DNA from: Pontixanthobacter rizhaonensis
GTDB lineage: Bacteria > Pseudomonadota > Alphaproteobacteria > Sphingomonadales > Sphingomonadaceae
Reading direction: 5' to 3'
Assembly: GCF_012972675.1 (NCBI RefSeq)
Contig: NZ_JABCRE010000002.1
Span: forward strand, 733,001-797,000
DNA length: 64,000 bases
The notes under the pieces were generated by a model, which had not been told where the DNA came from, did not search any database, and worked only from the letters and a program-made list of their open reading frames with translations. How positions within the stretch are numbered: position 1 is the stretch's first letter; each line of letters opens with the position of its first letter. The position numbers were made by a program, and so were the translations under genes. Shown here one piece after another: positions 45,635-53,992 of this stretch.

Positions 45635-47655
45635 TGTTCAAGAAAATCCTGATTGCAAACCGCGGTGAAATTGCGTGCCGGGTCATTAAAACTGCCCACC
45701 GTATGGGTATTGCCACCGTCGCTGTGTATTCTGACGCAGATGCGCGCGCGCCGTTTGTAAAGATGGCCGACGAAGCGGTGCATATCGGCCCGGCTCCGGC
45801 GGCGGAAAGCTATTTGATTGCAGACAAGATTATTGCTGCCTGTAAACAAACCGGTGCCGAGGCTGTGCACCCCGGTTATGGTTTTCTGTCAGAACGCACC
45901 AGCTTTGCTGAGGCGCTGGCAAAAGAGGGCATAGAGTTTATCGGCCCCCCAGTTGGCGCGATTGCGGCGATGGGCGACAAGATTGAATCCAAGAAGCTGG
46001 CAATGGAAGCCGGCGTGAATGTTGTGCCGGGCTTTGTCGGTGAAATTGAAGACACAGAGCACGCTGTGCGTATCTCGGAAGAGATCGGCTACCCCGTGAT
46101 GATGAAGGCCAGCGCTGGCGGCGGTGGTAAGGGTATGCGGCTCGCTTATAACGAGAAAGACGTTCGCGAAGGGTTTGAAGCGACAAAGCGTGAAGGGCTC
46201 AACAGCTTCGGCGACGACCGGGTGTTTATTGAGAAGTTCATTCTCAACCCGCGCCATATCGAAATCCAGATTCTGGGCGATAAGCACGGCAACATTATCT
46301 ATCTGAACGAGCGGGAATGCAGCATTCAGCGCCGTCACCAGAAAGTGGTGGAAGAGGCCCCGTCACCGTTCGTCACACCCAAAATGCGCAAAGCCATGGG
46401 CGAGCAATGCGTCGCTCTGTCGGCGGCGGTGGATTATCACAGCGCCGGGACGGTAGAACTGATCGTCAGCGGTGCCGATCCGAGCGGGGAAAGCTTCTAT
46501 TTTCTTGAAATGAATACCCGCCTTCAGGTCGAGCATCCCGTTACGGAAGCCATTACCGGCGTTGATTTGGTGGAACAGATGATCCGCGTTGCCGCGGGCG
46601 AGAAACTGTCCATGACGCAAGACGACGTTACCATTGATGGTTGGTCGATCGAGAACCGGGTCTACGCAGAGGACCCATATCGGGGCTTCTTGCCGAGCAC
46701 GGGCCGTCTGGTGCAGTATCAGCCACCGGTCGAACCATGGGCGGATGACGAGGCCGCCAATGGCCGCCGCGGTGTTGGCGGCATCCGTGTAGATGACGGG
46801 GTGTTTGAAGGCGGCGAGGTCAGCATGTTCTATGACCCCATGATTGCCAAGCTTGTCACTTGGGGTGAAACCCGTGACGAAGCGGCAGATTTACAAGTGC
46901 AAGCGCTGGATGCCTTCCGCATTGAAGGGCTTGGCCACAATGTCGATTTTCTCAGCGCGATTATGCAGCATGACCGGTTCCGTTCCGGCGAATTGACAAC
47001 CGGCTTCATCGCAGAAGAGTATCCTGATGGCTTTGAAGGCGCCCCGGCAAGCGACCATTTGCAGCGCGGTCTGGCAGCCGTTGCGGGCGTGATTGCAACG
47101 GCAAATGCGGATCGCGCGCGCCGTGTTGATCAGCAGTTGGATAGCCGCACCATGCCGCCCGGCGATTGGTCAGTTACACTGAATGGCCGGGAATATGCCG
47201 TGTCCTTGGAAGAGGACGGCATCACGGTTGATGGCGCTCTGATCGATCTGGAGTTGGAATATACGCCTGGTGACCGGATAGTGGATGTAGAGCTAGACGA
47301 AGATGTGTTGACGATCCAGCTTGCCCCAACACGCGGCGGGTTCGCCATTACGACGCGCGGTGCGAAGCACAATTTGCGGGTTCTACCAGCCCACATCGCA
47401 CCTCTTGCCCAGCATATGATTGAAAAGATCCCGCCAGATCTCAGCAAGTTTTTGATCTGTCCAATGCCTGGCTTGCTGGTGAAACTGCACGTGGCTGAGG
47501 GTGAAGAAGTTCAACCCGGACAACCACTCGCGACAGTAGAAGCGATGAAGATGGAGAATATTCTCCGCGCCGAAAAGCAGGGTGTTATTTCCAAGGTGAA
47601 TTCTGCTGAGGGCGAAAGTCTTGCCGTTGATGCTATTATTCTAGAGTTGGAATAG
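45634..47655 (+). CDS. pccA: Propionyl-CoA carboxylase alpha subunit, biotin carboxylase + BCCP (673 aa)
   Basis: Biotin carboxylase (about residues 1-450) with LIANRGEIACRVIKTA, the ATP-grasp motifs SAGGGGKGMRL and EMNTRLQVEHPVTE. A middle BT-like region and a C-terminal biotinyl domain follow, with the biotinylated Lys at about 639 in EAMKMENIL. Together with pccB it carboxylates propionyl-CoA. Its ATG overlaps the stop of the preceding gene by one base, making it the last gene of the overlapping metY-to-pccA unit. A methylcrotonyl-CoA carboxylase is less likely given the mutase and epimerase nearby. Confidence 0.94.
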   Translation: MFKKILIANRGEIACRVIKTAHRMGIATVAVYSDADARAPFVKMADEAVHIGPAPAAESYLIADKIIAACKQTGAEAVHPGYGFLSERTSFAEALAKEGIEFIGPPVGAIAAMGDKIESKKLAMEAGVNVVPGFVGEIEDTEHAVRISEEIGYPVMMKASAGGGGKGMRLAYNEKDVREGFEATKREGLNSFGDDRVFIEKFILNPRHIEIQILGDKHGNIIYLNERECSIQRRHQKVVEEAPSPFVTPKMRKAMGEQCVALSAAVDYHSAGTVELIVSGADPSGESFYFLEMNTRLQVEHPVTEAITGVDLVEQMIRVAAGEKLSMTQDDVTIDGWSIENRVYAEDPYRGFLPSTGRLVQYQPPVEPWADDEAANGRRGVGGIRVDDGVFEGGEVSMFYDPMIAKLVTWGETRDEAADLQVQALDAFRIEGLGHNVDFLSAIMQHDRFRSGELTTGFIAEEYPDGFEGAPASDHLQRGLAAVAGVIATANADRARRVDQQLDSRTMPPGDWSVTLNGREYAVSLEEDGITVDGALIDLELEYTPGDRIVDVELDEDVLTIQLAPTRGGFAITTRGAKHNLRVLPAHIAPLAQHMIEKIPPDLSKFLICPMPGLLVKLHVAEGEEVQPGQPLATVEAMKMENILRAEKQGVISKVNSAEGESLAVDAIILELE

Positions 47656-47670
47656 GCGAAAGTTGCCCGG

Positions 47671-47691
47671 TGCTGGAATGATATTCCAGCA
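47671..47691 (+). terminator. Hairpin downstream of pccA
   Basis: A perfect 9-base inverted repeat, TGCTGGAAT and ATTCCAGCA, with a 3-base loop lies 15 bases after the pccA stop. Only three T residues follow, so termination strength is uncertain. Confidence 0.45.
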
Positions 47692-47771
47692 TTTGCAGAA
47701 AACTGATCATATCGTCGGATTCATCCTAGAAATGTGAACCACTTCGGTCATCTTGGGTGGAGGAGACGCTG

Positions 47772-48053
47772 ATGGCACATCAAGGGATCGCATTTTTCGA
47801 CGCAAAAGGGCATTATTTCAAAACTGCTGAAGAAGCCACGCAAAGCGATTTGGCGGCTTTGCTAGGCCGCATCGGTGATGGGGACAGTTTGGCCCCTGGT
47901 ATCGCCGTGATGTTGTTGGAACGCAGGGCTGAAGTAGAACGGATTTTCAGCGAGCACGATAAAATGGTGCTGGAAAGCAAGGCTGCGCAAGAACATGGCC
48001 AACAGTTGGCTGGCAATGTCACGCCGCTCCCAATTGGCAGCCAAGAAGGTTAG
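47772..48053 (+). CDS. Small protein of unknown function (93 aa)
   Basis: A soluble, mostly helical chain (AEEATQSDLAALLGRIGDGDSLAPG, then MLLERRAEVERIFSEHDKM) without signal peptide or membrane helix. ATG at 47772 is preferred because GGAGGAG lies just upstream; the frame also has GTG at 47757. It stands alone between the propionate operon and the csaA-like gene. Family not recognised. Confidence 0.65.
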   Translation: MAHQGIAFFDAKGHYFKTAEEATQSDLAALLGRIGDGDSLAPGIAVMLLERRAEVERIFSEHDKMVLESKAAQEHGQQLAGNVTPLPIGSQEG

Positions 48054-48111
48054 AGTTGGCGTAACAGCCGAAGGCTAAAGCTCGTCGCTCAACGCTTTAA
48101 GAAGGGCACTT

Positions 48112-48483
48112 ATGCATCTGAGCCATTCCCCCGATGCTCCAGAGGGTGATGAAATCACCTTTGACGCGTTTCTTAAGGTCGATATCCGGATCGGCACAGT
48201 TGTGAGCGCAGAGGAATTTCCAGAGGCGCGTAATCCATCTTACAAATTGCTGATTGATTTTGGCCCAGTGATTGGCCGTAAAAAAAGCTGCGCTCAGATT
48301 GTTGCGAATTACCCGATTGATGAACTGCCTGGCCGGCAAGTCGCCGCCGTAGTCAATTTTCCGCCACGCCAAATCGGCCCGGCAATGTCTGAAGTCCTGA
48401 CATTGGGTTTCGCAGATGGCGAGGGCGAAGTGGTGATGTTCGCGCCTGATGTGAAAGTACCGGATGGGTCGCGTTTGTTTTAA
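48112..48483 (+). CDS. csaA: CsaA-like tRNA-binding domain protein (123 aa)
   Basis: A single OB-fold tRNA-binding domain: FLKVDIRIGTVVSAEEFPEARNPSYKL in parts (KVDIRIGTV is diagnostic), then IVANY and NFPPRQIGPAMSEVLTLG. Length matches CsaA-type proteins, described as secretion-related chaperones, although the nucleic-acid role is equally plausible. Convergent with the cyclase gene, overlapping by four bases at the 3' ends. Confidence 0.88.
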   Translation: MHLSHSPDAPEGDEITFDAFLKVDIRIGTVVSAEEFPEARNPSYKLLIDFGPVIGRKKSCAQIVANYPIDELPGRQVAAVVNFPPRQIGPAMSEVLTLGFADGEGEVVMFAPDVKVPDGSRLF

Positions 48484-49259
48484 CCAACCATCGCCACTGC
48501 TCTGATCCAACCGGCGCTGGCGTTTTCGATTTTCACAGGGAAACAGCTAACTGTAAAACCATGATCGGGCAGGGCAGCAAGATTGGTCAGCTTTTCTATC
48601 TGGTAATAGGGGGTGATCCGTCCGGCCTTGTGACCTTCCCAAATGATCTTGGGGTCACGCGTTTCCGCCCATCGTTTGGCCGTGTGGCTAAAGGGTGCAT
48701 CCCAGCTCCACGCATCTGTTCCGACAACCTCGATGCCGCGCTGTGTCAGGTAAAGTGTAGCCTCTTCGCCCAGGCCCACGCCTTGATCGGTGAAGTTCTC
48801 GGTCCCGCAAATCGCGCCTGACTGTACCAGCACAATATCAAGCGGCTTGAGAGTATAGCCTATCCGGTCCAACTCTGCCTCCACTTCACCGCCTGTCACC
48901 ACATGACCATGCGGCAAGTGAGAAAAGTTGAGTTTGACACCGGGCCTCAGAAACCGATCAAGCGGGGCTTCGTCTATACTCGGTGCTTTGCGCGCGCCGG
49001 AATCGGTGGTGGAATGATAATGCCACGGGGCATCCATATGGGTGCCATTATGCGTGGACAATTGCAGCATCTCTACCGCCCATCCTTCGCCATCGGGCAA
49101 ATCCTCTTTCTCCAATCCGGGAAAGAACATTGCGATCTGTTCCCAGCTGCTCTCATGCGTCACATATTCGATCTGCGGGCGCATGACAGGCGGATCGGAA
49201 ATCACGTCATTTGTGATCGGAATGGACAGGTCGATATACTGGGTCATGCTGGGCAGCAT
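48480..49259 (-). CDS. Cyclase / kynurenine-formamidase-like metal hydrolase (259 aa)
   Basis: The metal-binding motif HNGTHMDAPWHYH (about residues 69-81), with the early YIDLSIPI and late GTDAWSWD, is that of the cyclase (PF04199-type) family, which includes kynurenine formamidase. No tryptophan-degradation gene is nearby, so the substrate is open. Two close starts exist (49259 and 49247); neither has a good Shine-Dalgarno. It lies 20 bases after aroB on the same strand and may be read through. Confidence 0.85.
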   Translation of the reverse strand: MLPSMTQYIDLSIPITNDVISDPPVMRPQIEYVTHESSWEQIAMFFPGLEKEDLPDGEGWAVEMLQLSTHNGTHMDAPWHYHSTTDSGARKAPSIDEAPLDRFLRPGVKLNFSHLPHGHVVTGGEVEAELDRIGYTLKPLDIVLVQSGAICGTENFTDQGVGLGEEATLYLTQRGIEVVGTDAWSWDAPFSHTAKRWAETRDPKIIWEGHKAGRITPYYQIEKLTNLAALPDHGFTVSCFPVKIENASAGWIRAVAMVG

Positions 49260-49279
49260 TCACTGCGAATTTGGTTTCG

Positions 49280-50389
49280 TCAATTGCCGTGCAATTGCTC
49301 ATCCAAAAACACCGCGACGTCATCTAGCGATACATCATGATGCAAAAATGCTGCACCAATGCTGCGCAGCAAAATGAAGGGCAGAGTGCCTGCATCCATC
49401 TTTTTATCGTGGCGCATATGGTCAACCAAGGCGGCACCATCGCAGGCCAGGCCGAGTGATGATATTTCGCAAGGCAGACCAGACTTCTCGATAGCGCGCG
49501 TTACGCGCTCAGCATCTTCAGCTGAGATTAAATCGAGCCGCGCCGAATATCGTGCAGCGAGGATCATACCAAGCGCGACACCTTCACCGTGCAGTAAGCG
49601 GTCAGAATATCCCGTCTCCGCCTCCAATGCGTGACCGAATGTATGCCCCAAATTCAGGAGCGCGCGCGTGCCGGTTGTTTCGCGCTCATCTTCTGCAACG
49701 ATACGGGCTTTTGCCGCTACGCTGCGCGAAACGGCGGTTTCTAAGGCAGCTTTGTCGCCGGCAACCACTTCTGAACCGTGCTGTTCACACCAGTCGAAGA
49801 AGCCTAGGTCACCCAGAATACCGTATTTGATTACCTCCGCATATCCAGCCCGCATTTCTCTGTCTGGTAAAGTCAGCAGGGTCGCCGTGTCCGCCAAGAC
49901 GAGGGCGGGCTGATGAAAGGCGCCGATCAGGTTTTTACCTGCCGCTGTATTGATAGCGGTTTTCCCGCCAACCGATGAGTCCACTTGGGACAACAGAGTA
50001 GTTGGCAGCTGGATAAAGCCGCAACCCCGCTTCAGGATTGAGCACGCAAATCCGGTGAGGTCGCCAACAACCCCGCCACCAAGCGCCAAAACGTGATCGC
50101 CACGTTCGATGTTGTTGGCGAGCAGCCAATCAGTAAGCTTTTGCAGCTCTGTCCAACTTTTGGATTGTTCGCCAGATGCGATATCATACCAGACGATTTC
50201 GTGACCAGCTGCCTTCAGCGAGGCAGCAATGCGTTCCCCGTGATGGAGCCGGGCATTTTTGTCCGCTACGACGGCAACGGTCGTTTTGCGCAGGAACGCG
50301 GCCGCATGATCAGCTATATCATCTAGCAGTCCTTGTTGGACGAAGACCTCATAGGAGCGCCCAGCGAGAGAGACAGGGATTACAGCCAT
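49280..50389 (-). CDS. aroB: 3-dehydroquinate synthase (369 aa)
   Basis: NAD/Zn-dependent second step of the shikimate pathway. Motifs: ALGGGVVGDLTGF, QLPTTLLSQVDSSVGGKTAIN, GAFHQPALV, and Zn-ligand His residues in NLGHTFGHALE. The start overlaps the end of aroK by 10 bases, the usual aroK-aroB order. Confidence 0.95.
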   Translation of the reverse strand: MAVIPVSLAGRSYEVFVQQGLLDDIADHAAAFLRKTTVAVVADKNARLHHGERIAASLKAAGHEIVWYDIASGEQSKSWTELQKLTDWLLANNIERGDHVLALGGGVVGDLTGFACSILKRGCGFIQLPTTLLSQVDSSVGGKTAINTAAGKNLIGAFHQPALVLADTATLLTLPDREMRAGYAEVIKYGILGDLGFFDWCEQHGSEVVAGDKAALETAVSRSVAAKARIVAEDERETTGTRALLNLGHTFGHALEAETGYSDRLLHGEGVALGMILAARYSARLDLISAEDAERVTRAIEKSGLPCEISSLGLACDGAALVDHMRHDKKMDAGTLPFILLRSIGAAFLHHDVSLDDVAVFLDEQLHGN

Positions 50390-50964
50390 CGGTCAATTGC
50401 CTCGATTATCGCCATTGCGGTTTCGTGATGTGGCCCATTTTTGCTGTTCACGCGAATGGGCGCTTGGGAATAGAAAGGTTCGCGCTCTTTGTGGAGCTTC
50501 GTCAAAATTTCTTTCGGATCGCCATCGCGAAGCAACGGGCGGGTATTTTTACGGGCAGTGCGCTCTACCAAAATGTCGATTTCGCAATCAATCCAGACTG
50601 CAATGCCTTGGTCCAGTATCAGCGCCCGCGTTTCTTCGTTTATGAATGCTCCGCCGCCCGTCGCGATGACGCCGCTGCGTTCATCCATCAATCTGGCAAT
50701 GACGCGGCGTTCCCCATCACGAAAATAGGGTTCGCCATATTGAGCGAACATTTCAGCGATAGACAATTGGGCTGCATCTTCAATCGCCTCATCAGCGTCG
50801 ACAAAGTCCTTGTCGATCATGGCGGCCAACTTCCGGCCCACGGTCGATTTTCCCGTTCCCATCAAGCCGACCAATACTATCGGGCGATTGATCCGTCGCG
50901 CGATTGCGGGGATATCATTGTCGGTCAATTGCTGCATGTTCCGGGAGGCGCTATTATCATCCAT
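50380..50964 (-). CDS. aroK: Shikimate kinase (194 aa)
   Basis: ATP-dependent phosphorylation of shikimate. The P-loop is GLMGTGKSTVGR, with DADEAIE and GGGAFIN shikimate-binding motifs and RPLL in the lid. The frame is open to 51081; ATG at 50964 is chosen for the AGGCGG seven bases upstream, which leaves an extra ~30 residues before the core. Another ATG at 50937 lacks a Shine-Dalgarno. Confidence 0.93.
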   Translation of the reverse strand: MDDNSASRNMQQLTDNDIPAIARRINRPIVLVGLMGTGKSTVGRKLAAMIDKDFVDADEAIEDAAQLSIAEMFAQYGEPYFRDGERRVIARLMDERSGVIATGGGAFINEETRALILDQGIAVWIDCEIDILVERTARKNTRPLLRDGDPKEILTKLHKEREPFYSQAPIRVNSKNGPHHETAMAIIEAIDRWL

Positions 50965-51050
50965 TGCCGCACCGCCTATAGATGGGCTAGGCGGCGTGCA
51001 ACTGCCCAGCGCAGTGAATATGATGTTTTGAACCCTTAGGTCGTTTGTAT

Positions 51051-51209
51051 ATGTCCGGAAAGCGGATGATTTTGATAGCAAGTATTGGTGTTATGCTGAT
51101 TTTGGCAATTGCCTGGTTTGACGGCGGTGAAGAACCGTTGCGACCAATCACGCAGCCTGTTGCGCAACCCGGGTCTTCAACTCCTCCAATGCCGGAGCCT
51201 GCACAATGA
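51051..51209 (+). CDS. 52-residue single-span membrane peptide overlapping the next gene
   Basis: ATG at 51051 opens a 52-codon frame: a short basic N-terminus (MSGKR), a hydrophobic helix (about residues 6-22: ILIASIGVMLILAIAW), and a Pro/Gln-rich tail ending PMPEPAQ. The TGA at 51207-51209 overlaps the ATG of the following gene by four bases (ATGA), a coupling sign that supports it as a real gene. It is short enough to be missed by many gene callers. The upstream Shine-Dalgarno is weak. Confidence 0.6.
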   Translation: MSGKRMILIASIGVMLILAIAWFDGGEEPLRPITQPVAQPGSSTPPMPEPAQ

Positions 51210-53074
51210 AACGGATTTTGCTGATAGGCACAGCAGCATTGGCTTTAGGGTCGACATTGGTTGTGGCGCAGGATGCGCCAGAATCGCTCTTACCGCCCGG
51301 CTTCGATGATCCGGCACCAACGCCAACCCCGACACGCGCTCCGCCGCCACCCCCGGCACAGACGCAAGCACCCGGGCCAAGCATCTCCAGCCCAACCGTC
51401 AGGCCGCCGGCACCCAGCACCAGCGTTCCAGTGATACAGCCAATCCCGGCGGCGCCTGAAGGGGGGGCACCACCACCGTCGGCGACTGTTCGCGGCCTTC
51501 CTTCCGTTGCGGAATTGGAACAGCTTAATCCTGATGAGCTGGATGAGCTTCTTGGGCTAAAGCCCAAGTTTGACATGCCCGCTGCCGCCCGCAGATCAAT
51601 GGAGCGGGTGGGCATATTGGATTCTACCGAAGGCGGCTTGCCTGCCGGGGCGCTGGTCAATCAACCGGGTTCTTTAGTGAGAGCTGCCTTAAACGGTATC
51701 AAAGGCCCAATGGTCTCGCGGTGGGGGCATATTATGCTGCGCCGTGCGCTGGCCAGTCGTTTAACAGCTCCGTCAACGATGGACCCGGCAGAATTTGCCG
51801 CTTTGCGAGCCAAAGCACTCAACGCGATGAGCGAATATAGCGCGACCCGCGCTCTGGTTCAGGATGTTGATACTGGCAATTGGAATGACGGCCTGACCGA
51901 TGCTGCATTGGAAGCCTACTTGGCAACGTCTGACATCGTCGGTGCGTGTCCCGTTGTGCAGATCAAAGGCGGGGAGCGTGAAGATCCGCAATGGACCATG
52001 CTTCAATCCATTTGCTACGCATATTTGGGGCAAGGTTCGCGGTCTCAGGCGAATTTGAACCGCGCCTTCCGCAATAAAATCGCGCCGGAAATCGATGTGC
52101 TTCTGGCGCAGCGTTATGCCGGAGCGGCCGGGCGCGGACGGCGCGCGATCAATCTGGAATGGGAAGGGGTTGAAGAATTGAACCCGTGGCGGTTTGCGTT
52201 GGCAACTGCCGTGGGTGCGGATATTCCCAACGGGCTACTCACTGAAGCGAGCGCTTATTATCAGAAATCTGCTGCCCTCAATCCTGCATTGCCGCTTAGC
52301 CAGCGGGCGGCGGGCGTAGACCTTGCAATAGAGCAAGGGGTGTTCTCTTCATCCGCAGCGGTGGGTTTTTACAGCGAAGTTTTAGCGCGCGGCGGAACAC
52401 TGGCTGAAATTGCGACAACGGCTACTCGGCTGCGTCAAGCCTATGTGGGTGTAGAACCTGCCGCACGAATGGCTGCCATGCGCGAGCTTTGGGGGGTGGA
52501 AACCACTGATTATTCCAGGCAGGTTTTGACCGCTTATGCCGCGGCCCGGATGCCGCCAAGCGAGGCTTTCACCGAAGATGCTCCAGACTTGATCGCGTCA
52601 ATGCTGACCGCCGGGTTGGATGCTGATGCCCTGACCTGGGCGCCTTTTGCTCCGCAAGGCGGGGAAGGTTGGGCGTTGCTGGTTCTGGCTCAGCCAAGCC
52701 GGAACAACCCTGTCTCATCTGCCCAGTTCGATAGCTTCTACAGCGCGGATGAGAGCGAGGAGTATCGCAAGTCGCAAATGTTCTTGGCCGGTCTGGCAGG
52801 GCTTGACCGGATCGAGCGTAGCGATGCGTTGGAATTTGCAGACACACTCTCGATCAAGCTCAACACGCAAAGCCGCTGGAGCGACCTTATTTCCCAAGCA
52901 GCAAATGCCAACAACGCCCCGTTGGTGGCATTTTTGGCAGGGGTTGGAATGCAAGGTGATAGTTGGGACAGAATGACACCCCGTCATCTGTATTTTATTG
53001 TCGCTGCGCTGAACCAAGTCGGCCTATCTGCTGAAGCGCGGATGATTGCAGCGGAAGCGGTGGCGCGGGCGTGA
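51206..53074 (+). CDS. Secreted proline-rich, helical-repeat protein (622 aa)
   Basis: A signal peptide (about residues 1-21, ends VVAQ) leads into a Pro/Thr-rich linker (about 25-95, several PPPP and PTPT runs). From about 100 the chain is almost entirely helical with Ala-rich, TPR- or Sel1-like spacing, suggesting an alpha-solenoid. No catalytic motif is seen. It lies between the 52-residue membrane peptide and xerD. A periplasmic scaffold role is an inference; family not recognised. Confidence 0.8.
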   Translation: MKRILLIGTAALALGSTLVVAQDAPESLLPPGFDDPAPTPTPTRAPPPPPAQTQAPGPSISSPTVRPPAPSTSVPVIQPIPAAPEGGAPPPSATVRGLPSVAELEQLNPDELDELLGLKPKFDMPAAARRSMERVGILDSTEGGLPAGALVNQPGSLVRAALNGIKGPMVSRWGHIMLRRALASRLTAPSTMDPAEFAALRAKALNAMSEYSATRALVQDVDTGNWNDGLTDAALEAYLATSDIVGACPVVQIKGGEREDPQWTMLQSICYAYLGQGSRSQANLNRAFRNKIAPEIDVLLAQRYAGAAGRGRRAINLEWEGVEELNPWRFALATAVGADIPNGLLTEASAYYQKSAALNPALPLSQRAAGVDLAIEQGVFSSSAAVGFYSEVLARGGTLAEIATTATRLRQAYVGVEPAARMAAMRELWGVETTDYSRQVLTAYAAARMPPSEAFTEDAPDLIASMLTAGLDADALTWAPFAPQGGEGWALLVLAQPSRNNPVSSAQFDSFYSADESEEYRKSQMFLAGLAGLDRIERSDALEFADTLSIKLNTQSRWSDLISQAANANNAPLVAFLAGVGMQGDSWDRMTPRHLYFIVAALNQVGLSAEARMIAAEAVARA

Positions 53075-53104
53075 GGCAACACGGCATTTCGTTATGAGGC
53101 CGTA

Positions 53105-53977
53105 ATGTCCGCCCAGATTGAAGAGTTTTTGGCGATGTTAGCCGCCGAAAGGGGCGCTGCTTCCAACACGATTTCTGCATATCGCCGGGATTTGGAGGGT
53201 GCGGACGAGTATTTGGGCGATCTCGCCGCAGCTACTACCGACCAGTTGGCGTCTTTGGGATCGGCGTGGGCGGGGCTGGCATCTTCCAGCGCTGCTAGGA
53301 AGGCATCCGCGCTGCGCCAGTTTTTTGGGTTTTTGATTGACGAAGGTATTCGGCAGGATGATCCCTCTCCGGCGATTCCGCGGCCGGTAACACGGCGGCC
53401 TCTGCCAAAAATCCTATCGCATGATCAAGTCGCTGCTTTGTTCGGTTGTGCCGAGCGGGAAGCGGAGTCCGGACTGCCGGGGCCCGTCAGGATGCTTGCC
53501 CTTTTGGAGCTATTATACGGGTCGGGTTTACGGGCGACCGAATTGGTCTCGCTTCCGCTGTCCGCCGTGCCTCGCGATGCGCCGTTTCTTACTGTGACCG
53601 GTAAGGGCGGGGTGGCTCGCATGGTGCCTGTTAGCGGGCGTGCCCAGCAAGCGCTTGCCCGTTGGCTAGCCGTCCGGCCAGCCGGGCCGAAATTTCTGTT
53701 CCCGTCACGCGGCAAGCACATCTCCCGGATTCGGCTGTATCAGATGCTCAAAGAGCTGGCTGTTCGGGCGGAGATTCCACCGGAACGAATCAGCCCGCAC
53801 GTTTTACGACACGCGTTTGCGACGCATTTGTTGGAGGGCGGAGCAGATCTTCGCGCGCTTCAGACGATGCTGGGTCATGCAGATATTGCGACCACACAGA
53901 TATACACCCATGTCGACAGCGCCCGCTTGGTAGAACTGGTGAATCAAAAGCATCCTCTTGCCCAGAAGCAGAGTTAG
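53105..53977 (+). CDS. xerD: Tyrosine recombinase XerD (290 aa)
   Basis: Site-specific recombinase for chromosome dimer resolution. An N-terminal SAM-like core-binding domain (about 1-85) precedes the catalytic domain, where the full set is visible: Arg in GSGLRATEL, Lys in TGKGG, HVLRHAFATHLL, and LGHADIATTQIYTH with the nucleophilic Tyr. Length and location divergent from aroK-aroB fit the housekeeping XerD and not a phage integrase. Confidence 0.93.
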   Translation: MSAQIEEFLAMLAAERGAASNTISAYRRDLEGADEYLGDLAAATTDQLASLGSAWAGLASSSAARKASALRQFFGFLIDEGIRQDDPSPAIPRPVTRRPLPKILSHDQVAALFGCAEREAESGLPGPVRMLALLELLYGSGLRATELVSLPLSAVPRDAPFLTVTGKGGVARMVPVSGRAQQALARWLAVRPAGPKFLFPSRGKHISRIRLYQMLKELAVRAEIPPERISPHVLRHAFATHLLEGGADLRALQTMLGHADIATTQIYTHVDSARLVELVNQKHPLAQKQS

Positions 53978-53992
53978 GACTAGCGCACTCCC

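Noticed and set aside
53105-53977. Phage or island integrase next to a tRNA attachment site
   Set aside because: The tyrosine recombinase has XerD length and context (aroK-aroB side), and the tRNA-Arg is 3.7 kb away with intact ends and no flanking direct repeat noticed.
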